A stretch of DNA of 54,478 bases from JBMORL01 sp049322335 (GCA_049322335.1 JBMORL010000118.1:1-54478); one strand, 5' to 3'; positions 25,154-35,212 are shown, numbered from the stretch's first letter. A program made the numbers and translations. The notes: a model not told the origin generated them from the letters alone.

Positions 25154-27805
25154 TTATGCTTCGGCTATGGGTTCGCTGTAAATGGCATTTAATCTTTCGT
25201 TGATATTGATCTTTCCTTTGCTTGGATAGATGAAGTAGTATTTGCTGAATCCCGGAACAGGATCGGGCGCAGCAAAAATGGGAATGAAATTATGCTCGCG
25301 GCAGAATTTCACCAGCTCGGGGCGATTGTGTTTGTCGATAGTAGCTACCTCGTCAATGAACAAAGTAATCCTGTTGTCTACATCAGTAACCGCCAACCGG
25401 TTGATGATTGACATGATAATTACTAAACGGATCATTCTGTCAGTTCCATCCGATTCTACCTGGTTCGCAAGATCCACTTTCTTTAACATTCCTTTCAGCA
25501 TCAGGTGAAGTTCGATATCAAACAATTCATCGAAATAAACTTTTTTGGAATTGTCGAGGTATTGGTTGAGAATTTTAAGATTCTCCGTCTGATCGAATTC
25601 CAGCATCAGCTGTCCGTTGATTTCCTGGATTTCTGAAATGGCTTTAATTTCTCCGAGTACGCGTTTGTTATCCAGCAATTCAATCTGCAGTGATTCGATA
25701 TCCGAAATCCGTGTTCCCGCGAGTTTCGAGTTGAATTTGGTATAAATAAATTGTTTGAATTCTTCGTAACGTTTCAGCAAATTGAAAGCCGGGTTAGCAA
25801 ACTGTGTGGAAATACTTGCCAAAAGCCCATCGATACTTTTTTCCTTGTCATTCAAACAGGCAATTTCTTCTTCGAAATAGCGAATGAATTCTTCTTCATC
25901 GGCAATAGTGCTTTTTAAAATGTGGCGCAGGTTGTCGAATGCTTTGTCTTTTTGTGATTTCAGGTCGGCCCGGTCGGCATAATGCGCTTTCATTTTGTTG
26001 TAAATAAGATCAAGGTTCTCATTATTTTCACAGGGAATGGGCGGCAATCCGAGGAAATCAACTTCCTGTTTTCTTTCACGGAGAAGTGTTATGCGTTCTT
26101 CTGTTTTTTTACGGTCATCACGGATAGCAGCGAGCATGTGTTCCTTGGTCATGATCTCCTGCATGGTGGATTTTAATTCGCGCTCCAGCTCGTCTTTTTC
26201 TTCACGCAGCTTCTCTACTTCGAGGCGGAAAGAGCTGAGTTCTTTTTCTACCTGGGGTTTTGTTTTTAATTTTTTGATTTTTTCTTTTATCTCATCAATG
26301 TTTTCACGGATCTGCGAAAGCTGAAGGTGAACATTTTCAGAATCTTTAACTGTATTCAGCAGTTTTTCGAATTGATCGCGCTCGCGTTTCAGCTCAGTCA
26401 GTTCTTCATTGATTTCATCTACTGATTTAAACTCTTTCAGAGAAATACCTTCCACGTCAATTTCACCGTCAAAAATTTTCAGTTTACGGGTGGCGCGTTT
26501 TACTTTTTCAAGCACTTTTCCCGAGGGAAGAGATGTTACTCTTTCAGAAAGTACCGTGTTGAGTAATTTTCTTGTATCGGCATCATCCGAGATTTTATGA
26601 ATGAGCAGGTCATTGTAGTTACGGGCCTGGTTTTCTTTTTCACTTATGGCTGCACTCAATACATCAATTCTTGCGCGGATATGGTTTCCGGTGTAGCGCT
26701 GGCTTTCTACCTGTGTAATCTGTGATTCGATCTCCTTACGGTTTTGTTCCAGGTTATCGAGCGATTCAGTGAGGAATTCCAGGTTTTCGTAGGAGTTGAT
26801 TTCATCCAGTTCCAGTCGCTTGTCGTCAACATAACGTGTGCGATTGATAATATCCGATTCCTTTTGTCCGATTCTGCGGTTCAGATCCTGCTCTTTGGGA
26901 CGAAGGAATTCTCCGATCTCATTTACCAGTTCAGAAATTTCTTTTGCTTTGGTATGAACTTTTTCTTCCAGTTCGGGGAGAGTGGTTTTGTATGATTCTT
27001 CAAATGCAAAAACCAGCTCACTGAGAATTCTTGATTTGGATTCGTATTTGTTTACGATTTCGCGGAAATCGAGGAAATCATCTTTTACCGAACGAATATT
27101 TTTTATTTCGTCATTGAGGCGCAGAAGGTCGATGATGTCTTTTTTGTTTTTCTGGGAGAAATTAAGCACTTCATTTTCGCGGTTATCAGCAATGATGAGT
27201 GCATCTTTAAGTGTTTTGTTGGTGATGAGTTTGGAATTGATCAGGTAGCGGTACACTTTCGAAAAGTTATTGCTTAATCCGTCAGATTTCACGTTTTCCT
27301 CCAGCCAAACGGCAGCATTGTTGTCGCGGCCACGCTGGTAAACAAAACTAAACACTTCCGATTTGCTGTTGAATTTATCCAGCGGCAATCCTTCCTGTTC
27401 GAGGCGCTCCTGCACTTCTTCAAATTTCAGCAACCGTTGCTGGGAACCATCTTCGCGGAAGAAAAAATCTTCGCGGAATTCACTGGGAAAAGTATAATAT
27501 TCGAGTTCGCCTTCAGTATCACGTTTGATAAGCACGCAATAACTGGAGCTTTTAAAAATTTCGAAAACGATATAACTCTGGTTGGGTGTCGGGAAATAGT
27601 GGTGAACCGTTTCCTTGTCGCCTTTTCTTTGTCCGGAGAACGACATTTTGTTTCCATCGATGATGAACAAAAAGTTGAGCGCATAGATGAGCGTACTTTT
27701 TCCGATGTTGTTGGGTCCTACGAGCTGAAGCGAGTCGCAGTCATCCACGCGAACGATGGCTTTTCCGTATACACGCGAGTTGAGAACAGCAATTTTTCTA
27801 AGCAT
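25154..27805 (-). CDS. MksB/JetC-like SMC ATPase
   Basis: An 883-residue ABC/SMC-type ATPase. The N-terminal head has Walker A GPNNIGKST at residues 30-38. Long coiled coils fill about 240-760. The C-terminal head has a signature-like SDGTDRMIRLVIIM near 785 and Walker B LFIDEVATID near 812. It is shorter than typical JetC (about 1100) or MukB (about 1480). It is likely to entrap or translocate DNA as the motor of a MksBEF/Wadjet-related complex with the two following genes. No JetD/MksG nuclease gene is adjacent. The promoter is at 27828-27835, with a palindrome at 27876-27890. Confidence 0.8.
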   Translation of the reverse strand: MLRKIAVLNSRVYGKAIVRVDDCDSLQLVGPNNIGKSTLIYALNFLFIIDGNKMSFSGQRKGDKETVHHYFPTPNQSYIVFEIFKSSSYCVLIKRDTEGELEYYTFPSEFREDFFFREDGSQQRLLKFEEVQERLEQEGLPLDKFNSKSEVFSFVYQRGRDNNAAVWLEENVKSDGLSNNFSKVYRYLINSKLITNKTLKDALIIADNRENEVLNFSQKNKKDIIDLLRLNDEIKNIRSVKDDFLDFREIVNKYESKSRILSELVFAFEESYKTTLPELEEKVHTKAKEISELVNEIGEFLRPKEQDLNRRIGQKESDIINRTRYVDDKRLELDEINSYENLEFLTESLDNLEQNRKEIESQITQVESQRYTGNHIRARIDVLSAAISEKENQARNYNDLLIHKISDDADTRKLLNTVLSERVTSLPSGKVLEKVKRATRKLKIFDGEIDVEGISLKEFKSVDEINEELTELKRERDQFEKLLNTVKDSENVHLQLSQIRENIDEIKEKIKKLKTKPQVEKELSSFRLEVEKLREEKDELERELKSTMQEIMTKEHMLAAIRDDRKKTEERITLLRERKQEVDFLGLPPIPCENNENLDLIYNKMKAHYADRADLKSQKDKAFDNLRHILKSTIADEEEFIRYFEEEIACLNDKEKSIDGLLASISTQFANPAFNLLKRYEEFKQFIYTKFNSKLAGTRISDIESLQIELLDNKRVLGEIKAISEIQEINGQLMLEFDQTENLKILNQYLDNSKKVYFDELFDIELHLMLKGMLKKVDLANQVESDGTDRMIRLVIIMSIINRLAVTDVDNRITLFIDEVATIDKHNRPELVKFCREHNFIPIFAAPDPVPGFSKYYFIYPSKGKININERLNAIYSEPIAEA

Positions 27806-27827
27806 TTTCCTTGTATTATTAAAGTAT

Positions 27828-27835
27828 CAAAGATA
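27828..27835 (-). promoter_or_regulatory. Bacteroidota -7 box for the MksB-F-E-like operon
   Basis: On the minus strand this reads TATCTTTG, a full TAnnTTTG match, 22 bp before the ATG at 27805. Confidence 0.55.
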
Positions 27836-27875
27836 GCGATTGACCCCTCGTGAAAAGGGCGGGCTTTTTGTGATT

Positions 27876-27890
27876 TGTCAACATTTGACA
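27876..27890. promoter_or_regulatory. TGTCAA-type palindrome upstream of the SMC-like operon
   Basis: TGTCAA-CAT-TTGACA lies about 40 bp upstream of the operon -7 box. It nearly matches the palindrome at 12461-12475 (differing at the centre). It may be an operator for an unknown regulator. Confidence 0.4.
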
Positions 27891-27924
27891 CCAACTGTTG
27901 ATAAGTTGTAATTGGCTGATCAAT

Positions 27925-27939
27925 CAGGCAAAAAGCCTG
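27925..27939. other. Small hairpin
   Basis: CAGGC-AAAAA-GCCTG in the 288-bp gap between the SMC-like operon and the peptidase gene. Further GC-rich CAGGCGG and CGCCTGAAAGGGCG fragments are nearby, but no gene is seen. Confidence 0.35.
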
Positions 27940-28036
27940 TGAATATCTTTTTCCGGCACCTGAAAAACAGGCGGAAAATGTTAATTACTGCGCCTGAAAG
28001 GGCGAGAGCAGGTATAAATTAATTAACTGAAAATGA

Positions 28037-28095
28037 AATGGTTTTTGAGGAAGAAAACAAAAGTTTTTCCTCTTGCATGACTCCTTAAAACCATT
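28037..28095 (-). terminator. Probable terminator of the S8-family gene
   Basis: Nested inverted repeats: AATGGTTTT (28037-28045) with AAAACCATT (28087-28095), and an inner GAGGAA/TTCCTC pair. The outer stem overlaps the stop codon. On the minus strand it is followed by T-rich sequence. Confidence 0.45.
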
Positions 28096-30754
28096 ATTTC
28101 TCCATCACCACTTTTCCTGTACGCAGTGTTCCGTCAGAAAGCAGCAGCCGATAGAAATATACCCCACTGCTTAAATCCGACACCGTTAGTGAAGTGGATT
28201 TGCTGTTCACCGCTACCGATTTCACTACCTGCCCCACTCCGTTCACCAAAATGAAAGAATGTGATCCGGAAGGAAGCTGGCTATAATTGAACAGGTGAAG
28301 ATTCAGCTGGCTGTTGGCAGGATTCGGATAAATGGTATAAACTACATATCCGGATAATGTTTCCTGTACATTAACTCCTGTTGAATCTATAGTTACACAA
28401 AAATCTTCCACTTCACCAAATTGGGGACTGTTGCAGGGCAAAGGTTGTGTTGTGCTGGTTCCGCCCACATATTTCATAGTGACACGCATACGGGTGGTTC
28501 CCGGAAGAGCTGTTAGAGGAACATTCACTGTGCCTGTTACTGCAGCGGTAACATTTCCCCCTGAATTATAGGCAATCTCAGAAGGATCGGAGAATACGCC
28601 ATCCTGGTCATAGTCAATCCACACTACAAAATGTTCATCCTGTGCGCTGGTGGCATAACCGGGAGTGAGTGTAATAGGGTAAGAAGAACCTGCATTAATC
28701 ACTGTATTCATGCCTGTATAAACGTATCCGGCATCTGCCCCGGATGTGCGGCTAATGGTATTGAAATCCACTCCTGCTATCCATTCGTTGATTACATTGG
28801 TTCCCTGCGAAGCACAATACGCTGCATTTTCGCATGTCCCGCAACCGGTAGTGCTAAATACCGCAGACGGGCCGTAAGCAGTAGTTCCGGTATCGCAAAC
28901 CGTTGATACCTGCACTTCGTAAGTGGTACAATTGGTTAATCCTGTTATAGTATAAGGGCTGGTCACATTGTTTTGCGTTGTCCACGTAGATGTTCCCACC
29001 GGGCGATACTGAATATTGTAGGCGTTGGCAGCTACAACTGCATTCCATGTGATAGTTGCACCGGAAGATGTGGGCGATGATGCACTAACGGATGATGGAT
29101 AAACGCAGCATCCATCGGTAGTAAATGTCCCTGTCACAGAGTTTCCGCTGGTATCGGGGTTGCAATAGGTTACAATGGTGTATTCGTAATCAGTACAACC
29201 TGTCAGTCCTGTGATGTTTACCGAATTGCTTCCGGTAACCAATGCTGAATCCCATGTAGATGACCCCACCGGACGGATATAATACCAGAAATCATTGGCT
29301 CCATTGGGATCGCTCCAGCCCAGTGTTACCGAGGTGTCACTAACGTTGGAGGCACTTAAGTTGTAGGCAGGCGCACAGCTGCCTGTACCGCAGTTGTTCA
29401 TCAGGTACATAATGGAGTTATTGGCGTTGAGCCTTCCGTTGGTAACTGAAATTCCTGTCATTGCAGGGGTAACATCCACGCCATTCATTAATGCAGTTAA
29501 TACCATATCAGCACCGGCCTGCGGGTCGGCTTTAACGGTGGTCATAAATGAATTGCAGGGAATGGAATAAATCAAACCGATTACACCGGCCGTAAGCGGA
29601 CATGAAAAAGAAGTTCCCGTGGTAGAGGTGTATGTATTTGTTCCGGTGGTGGTATACACATTAATACCCGGTGCACCAAAATCCACATGAGTGGCCCCGT
29701 AACCACCGGCCTGGCCATCGTTATTATCAGTACGTGTAACAGAAACCATATAATTACTCGGACAGGCGGTGGGCATATCTCCCACTACGTCCACGTTGGC
29801 GTTATTATTTGTAGTGGCAGCGGGATTTAAAACTCCGTAGACACCGAGGGTATCATAAAAAGCACACCACAGCGGGTAGTTATTAGGATCGGCATTGTCA
29901 ATTCCCCAGGAGGCGGAAGTAGCCACAACGAAGGCTCCTTTTACTCCATTGGTTTGATCATAAAGTTTTCTCATTTCCAGCGGATAGCTATAAGCAGAAA
30001 TAACGGACGATTCACTGGTGTTAAAACCTGAAACGAGCATTAACTTCACATTCCAGTTGGCTCCTGATACGCCTACAGAATTATTTCCGCGCGCACCGGC
30101 CATTCCCATACACTGGGTTCCGTGAGATCCTGTTCCATGATTATCGTTACTGTTATTTACATTCCATCCTTCATAGTCGTCTACATATCCGTTTCCGTCA
30201 TCATCCAGGCTGTTATTCGGAATTTCCTGGTGATTGCGCCAGAAATTAGGTTGCAGGTCGGGGTGATTGTAATTGGCGCCACCACCTTCCACCACACAAA
30301 TAACAATGGTATCTCCGAAAGCAGTTAAACCACCTGTAGTTACATCCCAGGCAAGATCGGAATCTATATCTGCATCATTACCATTGAGGTGGTGCCACTG
30401 GTTTCCGATATTGGGATCGTTGGGCATGGTAGAGCGTTCCTGCACATAGTGATTGTTTTGCGCAATGCGTATGCCGGGATGTCCCCATAACTGATTGAGC
30501 AATGCCTCGTGTGAAACCGCATGATGATTAAAGTTGATTTGCCAGATGCGCATGTGTTTGGAGAGTTCTCCGGCAACAGAAAGGTTATAATGTTCGGGGA
30601 AATTTTTTATTATTTCAAAAGGTGAATAATTGCCTTTTACCTGAACCAATACTTCACCCGGTATGAAAGCAGTTTCTGTTTCGGGGTTTAATTGTGCAAA
30701 AGATGAGTAATGTGCCAGAAAAGCGGCAAATAAAAAAGTAAAGATCTTTTTCAT
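28094..30754 (-). CDS. Secreted S8 subtilisin-like protein with Fn3, GEVED and T9SS domains
   Basis: An 886-residue product from the MKKIFTFLFAAFLAHYSSFA signal peptide (a longer frame adds 22 unlikely residues). An S8 fold spans about 120-430: HGTGSHGTQ carries the His (about 209) and GTSFSCP the Ser (about 382). The position of the catalytic Asp reads VVEGGGANYNHPDL, i.e. Glu instead of Asp. Two fibronectin III repeats follow, then a GEVED domain (DEHFVVWIDYDQDGVFSDP), and a C-terminal T9SS sorting domain starting YTIYPNPANSQ. It is probably secreted to the cell surface. Proteolysis is uncertain because of the Asp-to-Glu change. Confidence 0.85.
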   Translation of the reverse strand: MKKIFTFLFAAFLAHYSSFAQLNPETETAFIPGEVLVQVKGNYSPFEIIKNFPEHYNLSVAGELSKHMRIWQINFNHHAVSHEALLNQLWGHPGIRIAQNNHYVQERSTMPNDPNIGNQWHHLNGNDADIDSDLAWDVTTGGLTAFGDTIVICVVEGGGANYNHPDLQPNFWRNHQEIPNNSLDDDGNGYVDDYEGWNVNNSNDNHGTGSHGTQCMGMAGARGNNSVGVSGANWNVKLMLVSGFNTSESSVISAYSYPLEMRKLYDQTNGVKGAFVVATSASWGIDNADPNNYPLWCAFYDTLGVYGVLNPAATTNNNANVDVVGDMPTACPSNYMVSVTRTDNNDGQAGGYGATHVDFGAPGINVYTTTGTNTYTSTTGTSFSCPLTAGVIGLIYSIPCNSFMTTVKADPQAGADMVLTALMNGVDVTPAMTGISVTNGRLNANNSIMYLMNNCGTGSCAPAYNLSASNVSDTSVTLGWSDPNGANDFWYYIRPVGSSTWDSALVTGSNSVNITGLTGCTDYEYTIVTYCNPDTSGNSVTGTFTTDGCCVYPSSVSASSPTSSGATITWNAVVAANAYNIQYRPVGTSTWTTQNNVTSPYTITGLTNCTTYEVQVSTVCDTGTTAYGPSAVFSTTGCGTCENAAYCASQGTNVINEWIAGVDFNTISRTSGADAGYVYTGMNTVINAGSSYPITLTPGYATSAQDEHFVVWIDYDQDGVFSDPSEIAYNSGGNVTAAVTGTVNVPLTALPGTTRMRVTMKYVGGTSTTQPLPCNSPQFGEVEDFCVTIDSTGVNVQETLSGYVVYTIYPNPANSQLNLHLFNYSQLPSGSHSFILVNGVGQVVKSVAVNSKSTSLTVSDLSSGVYFYRLLLSDGTLRTGKVVMEK

Positions 30755-30832
30755 GTGTTTAATTTTGGGAAATATAGGAAAAAACGGGATTGTGTACAAC
30801 TGAATTTTTACCAACGGCATAAATGAATAAAC

Positions 30833-30862
30833 AAAAACCCCGGCTTCTGTTAAAAACCGGGG
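30833..30862 (-). terminator. Rho-independent terminator of the WG-repeat gene
   Basis: On the minus strand CCCCGG (30857-30862) pairs with CCGGGG (30838-30843), followed directly by a T5 tract with further T. It lies 24 bp past the stop of the WG-repeat gene. Confidence 0.8.
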
Positions 30863-30886
30863 GCTGAAAGGGTTTTGCTACCTTGT

Positions 30887-33800
30887 TTATCTAACCGGAT
30901 CGGCAACCGGTTCTTTGGGAAGGGGAACCAGTTTTGCCTTTTTTCCGTTATGTTTTACCAGCCAGACGGACTGATCAGTTTTTCTCACTGTGCAATAATA
31001 TCCATCCACTTCGGGGTTGGATATGCGGACGAATTCGTTTTTCAGAATCGTTTTTCCTTTGCGGTTGATCAATCCGTAAAAATGAGGTTCCTCACCGGCA
31101 GCGCCATTTGCTTCAGTCATAGTTGCAAAATGGTCATAAAAACTATACACATCGTAATAAACGGGTTCTATAATTATTTTACCGTCAGCATCAGCAACAC
31201 CTGATTTATCCCCAGAATAAATCCGGTAATAACGGGACTCATCGTCAGTATACATGATATTGATATTATCTCCCCTGCTCTTCACCATCAATTCGTAGTT
31301 TTCGTTATAGGCATAGATTATTCCCTGTTTTGTTGCTTTTACGGTGATGTCTTCATAATAACCGCCCGGCCAGATAGAATCGTATTCGGGTTTCAGAAAT
31401 ACACTGAAATTATCCCTTGAATCAATCAAACCGTATTTTCCATTTTCTTTAAAAGCATATCTTCCGTTATGCACTTCGTATCCGGGCCAGAAAGATATTT
31501 TTTCTGTTTTATCTGAAGCGGTTTCAACCAAATACATTTTTCCGGATGTTGTTTTGTAAACCAGGTTGGAATTGTGCAACTTCTTACACTCCGTTACTTT
31601 TTCTTCCGATAAAAACCTGTTCTGATTCGTACTGAAAAGTTTTTCATCACATATAAAAAATCCTGACACAGCTTTTATGCCTGCCACACTATTGAATTCA
31701 ACAGGAGTGAAATTATTTGTATATGTATTGAATAACCCTTTTTTATTTTTTTTATGCAGTATAAAAAATTCATTGTATTCACCACCTCCCTCCATTACAG
31801 TTATGCTATCCAAACCACCTGTTTCAATAACAGAAAGTGTGCCCTGCCAGTCGTGTATAAAATACGTTTTATTTTCGCTGGTAAATGCAGTGTGTTCACC
31901 GGAATTTGAGCATGTAATATCCTTCACGGGCTGGTCGTTCAAAACATTAAATCCAAAACCGTTATATTCCAGGAGGTAAGTATCTTTTCCTTTTTTGGCC
32001 TCATATTTCCCCGAATACTTTATGGGTTTGATTCCGGAAAATGGCAATTCAGTTACTTTTTTGTATCCAATTTTATCTTTCAAACTGAAAATATTCCACA
32101 GTTCGGAACCCTTTTTCGTATTTACCAAAAAGATAGTATGAGTAGTGTCGCCCGACACCAAAGAAGTAAAAGACGCAGGCACAGATTCAAAGACCATTCC
32201 TGTCATTTTTTTTGCAGTAATATCAAACACTCCGCATTTGTTTTCACCCTGCTGAACAAATACAATATTTTTTAACATAGTGTGAACTGGTTTTTCTCCG
32301 TTTATCCATTCGTATAATTTATTACCGCTTTCATCTGTAAGAATTGATTTTTTTCCATCCAAAGCAGCAAAAATATTTTTAAATCCGGCCGGATTAGATG
32401 CGGGAATAATCGTTGCAATAAACACGGTATCAAAAAATGCGGAGGACAGCTTAAAATCTTTTCCGTTATAATTGACCAAAGCAGATTTTTTTCCGTTGTT
32501 GAACCAGAAATTACCTTTTTCATCGAAAAGTGATGTAATCGTATTGTATTCATAACGTCCAAACATTTCGCTCACCATTTTTCCATCTGTATCATATAAA
32601 AAAGTTTTATCCTTTTTACCGGCATAGATCAGAACCGGGTTATCCGTTCCTCCTTCCAAATCGTTATAAGGGAAAATGGCCGGGGAAATTTCATCCGCTC
32701 CGCTGAGCAGAACAATTCCTTTATTATCCACCAGCGAAAAACCATCATCGCTTTTCACCACATATCTTCCGTAGGCACACTGAACGGGATCAGTGTTTTC
32801 ATCTTTATGCAAAGGGCGAATATATTTTTCAAAAGAAAGGCTGTCGCCCTGCAAAAGATTTGTTTTCCAAAGATTCGTTTCCTTCTCACTTTTTGTAATT
32901 GAATTGAAAGCAGCATCAAGAAAATGATAATTAAAATTTTTATCCATTACCATCCATTCGTTCCCCGCAGCGTAATGCCTGATGATGGTTTTATCTTCCG
33001 TCCATTTACCTGTATTCATGTTATACAACAATGTCCTGCCCCGTTTTCCGCCTTCGGTAATCATAACCACATTTCCATCGGCATCCAGTGAATCCCACAT
33101 ATTTCCCCATTCATCAAATAGCTGGTAAGGATGTGTATATTCATCGTTATTGTATTCGTTTATGATCACCCATTCATTTTTTACCTGCGCCTGGAAAAAA
33201 TTACAATTCGTACGCAGGTCGGCCTCTGCGGGAAGAGAAAAATTCTTATCATTTATATGTACTTTTTTATTGCCCGAAGCATAATCACCGGTGCTGTATA
33301 ACCATTGGTTATCTGCCACCATATTTTGATTACTGGCCGAGATCAGTAAACCTGATGCTGCAGGAATGAATTCCTTCCCTTCAGCATTTACCATACCCAG
33401 TTTTTTATCTTTCACTACCAGGTAAAAATCATACAGTGATAACGATATCTCATCCCATTTCGGAACAACGGCCCATTTAAGATTTCTCAATTCGTAAATA
33501 CCATATTTCCCATTCAGCCTTACTTTTACCGGAAGGTGATAGTTATACAGTGAAGTATAATCAATATCCAAAGGCTGAAACCCGGCATTGGAATTATAAC
33601 CCGCCCAGGCTGCCATCCGGGCAGAAGAATTCAATAATTCAGTTGCCGTTATATTTTCAAAAGCAGGCTTACCGGAAAGATCATAGCAGGAAAAAAAAGT
33701 TTCATATCGCTTTTCGTAATCAATATACCCGCATGAAAAACCGGTTTTTGTTTTTTGTACAAAAGAAAATTTCTGCGGAATGATCCAGGTATGTTTTGAG

Positions 33801-35212
33801 ATGTCGTATACACCACTCTTGCTATACCCGGGATCTGGCGGTGGATACACAAAGATCGGATTTCCTGAAACATCATATCCGGAAATGGAATCCATCATCT
33901 CTCCATAGCCGTCATATACTTTTATAGGATCAGTAGATTCAGAAGCAGGCAGATAATCATTTACCACCAGCAGGTTTCCATATACAGCAACGGAAGAAGA
34001 AATTGCATACCCCATTCCCAGGTAATTTTCATCTGTTTTCATCCAGGCTGTTTCACCCATGGGAATAAAATATTCGTTATTGAGGCGATACATTTCAGCC
34101 GGCATCTCGTAATTCATGTTTTGCTGGGAGAAAACGGCAAAAGAATCAAGGTTTTTAAATGTTTTTTTTATTCCCATGATCTCTGCTTCTACCGCCAGCT
34201 TTCCTTTATTTACATAGGCTGTATAATTTTCAGTCAGGGAACGGTATAAAAAATCGTTTACCGGTGGATAAGTAACGTCACAAAACAATGCGCTGAAAAT
34301 TCCGTATTTGTTGTTTTTATAAAATCCAAATTCGGGCATACCCAGAAAATCTTTTCCACATTCCTTTAGTTCGGTTATATCATTTCCGGGAAGGAATTTT
34401 TTTACCAGGTTTTCATTCCATTCCGCCTTTTCAATTTCAGTTACCGAATCGTAAATCTTGAAATTTTTATCTGCCAGGTAAACATCAGAAAAAATAGTAT
34501 TGGAAGGATCTCTTTTTGTTTTTGACAACACCAGGTTATCTTCATCATATTTTACAGAAAAAAACTCCGGCTGAACAAGCCATTCACCGGTTGACATATC
34601 CAATACACCGCTTTTCTGTGTAGCTTCCTGGTAAGACCATGCCACTGTTCCATCCGTATTGACAGAATCGCCTCCGTCAACAGTTATCAGATTATACCCT
34701 TCCCTGTCCAGGTATTTACGAATAACCACCAGGTGTTTGCCTTTAACGGTAACCGACCATTCGCTATTAACAGAAAGAGGCATATAATTATACCTGGCTA
34801 TGGCCGAAGTCCATGATGAGTCGGGATGAGGCATTTCATAAACCGAATCATTCATAACAACCTGGTATTCGTATGCGTGAAAAAAGCCCAGTCTTTTGAA
34901 CTTCGAGGGAAAAGATTCCTTATGTTCATTTGTATAATAACCAACTGCATTATTTTTTACTGCAAAATATCCGTTTAACCCGTCATAATGAATGATAAAA
35001 TCAAATTCTGCATTACGGATAATTTTATTTTCATTCTTATCAAACAATCCCCACTTTCCACCTGAACGAAATGCTACTATAGCATCGCTTTCATCCATAT
35101 CAAATAGTTTATCTGCTTTCGGGGTACAATTAATCATACCCAATATATCCTGGGATTGCAGAGGTAAAGCGGACATTAAAAAGAAGAATACTATAAATCT
35201 TGCCTTTTTCAT
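30887..35212 (-). CDS. Large WG-repeat secreted protein
   Basis: A 1441-residue protein with a signal peptide (MKKARFIVFFFLMSALPLQS). Its length is filled with beta-rich WG-type repeats such as SGGKWGLFDKNENKII, NGKYGIYELRNLKWAVVP and NGKYGLIDSRDNFSVFLKP. WG repeats form beta-propeller-like surfaces of unknown ligand. No sorting domain is seen at the C-terminus, which ends KLVPLPKEPVADPVR; it is probably periplasmic or surface-attached by other means. It has its own promoter at 35228-35235 and a strong terminator, so it is a single-gene transcript, divergent from the SPFH gene. Confidence 0.8.
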   Translation of the reverse strand: MKKARFIVFFFLMSALPLQSQDILGMINCTPKADKLFDMDESDAIVAFRSGGKWGLFDKNENKIIRNAEFDFIIHYDGLNGYFAVKNNAVGYYTNEHKESFPSKFKRLGFFHAYEYQVVMNDSVYEMPHPDSSWTSAIARYNYMPLSVNSEWSVTVKGKHLVVIRKYLDREGYNLITVDGGDSVNTDGTVAWSYQEATQKSGVLDMSTGEWLVQPEFFSVKYDEDNLVLSKTKRDPSNTIFSDVYLADKNFKIYDSVTEIEKAEWNENLVKKFLPGNDITELKECGKDFLGMPEFGFYKNNKYGIFSALFCDVTYPPVNDFLYRSLTENYTAYVNKGKLAVEAEIMGIKKTFKNLDSFAVFSQQNMNYEMPAEMYRLNNEYFIPMGETAWMKTDENYLGMGYAISSSVAVYGNLLVVNDYLPASESTDPIKVYDGYGEMMDSISGYDVSGNPIFVYPPPDPGYSKSGVYDISKHTWIIPQKFSFVQKTKTGFSCGYIDYEKRYETFFSCYDLSGKPAFENITATELLNSSARMAAWAGYNSNAGFQPLDIDYTSLYNYHLPVKVRLNGKYGIYELRNLKWAVVPKWDEISLSLYDFYLVVKDKKLGMVNAEGKEFIPAASGLLISASNQNMVADNQWLYSTGDYASGNKKVHINDKNFSLPAEADLRTNCNFFQAQVKNEWVIINEYNNDEYTHPYQLFDEWGNMWDSLDADGNVVMITEGGKRGRTLLYNMNTGKWTEDKTIIRHYAAGNEWMVMDKNFNYHFLDAAFNSITKSEKETNLWKTNLLQGDSLSFEKYIRPLHKDENTDPVQCAYGRYVVKSDDGFSLVDNKGIVLLSGADEISPAIFPYNDLEGGTDNPVLIYAGKKDKTFLYDTDGKMVSEMFGRYEYNTITSLFDEKGNFWFNNGKKSALVNYNGKDFKLSSAFFDTVFIATIIPASNPAGFKNIFAALDGKKSILTDESGNKLYEWINGEKPVHTMLKNIVFVQQGENKCGVFDITAKKMTGMVFESVPASFTSLVSGDTTHTIFLVNTKKGSELWNIFSLKDKIGYKKVTELPFSGIKPIKYSGKYEAKKGKDTYLLEYNGFGFNVLNDQPVKDITCSNSGEHTAFTSENKTYFIHDWQGTLSVIETGGLDSITVMEGGGEYNEFFILHKKNKKGLFNTYTNNFTPVEFNSVAGIKAVSGFFICDEKLFSTNQNRFLSEEKVTECKKLHNSNLVYKTTSGKMYLVETASDKTEKISFWPGYEVHNGRYAFKENGKYGLIDSRDNFSVFLKPEYDSIWPGGYYEDITVKATKQGIIYAYNENYELMVKSRGDNINIMYTDDESRYYRIYSGDKSGVADADGKIIIEPVYYDVYSFYDHFATMTEANGAAGEEPHFYGLINRKGKTILKNEFVRISNPEVDGYYCTVRKTDQSVWLVKHNGKKAKLVPLPKEPVADPVR

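Noticed and set aside
23439..27805. Complete Wadjet (JetABCD) system
   Set aside because: No JetD-like gene lies on either side, and the gene order differs, so a complete Wadjet system is not supported.
27893..27902. DnaA box (TGTTGATAA, also near 40911)
   Set aside because: It differs from TGTGGATAA at one base and occurs singly, with no cluster or origin gene.
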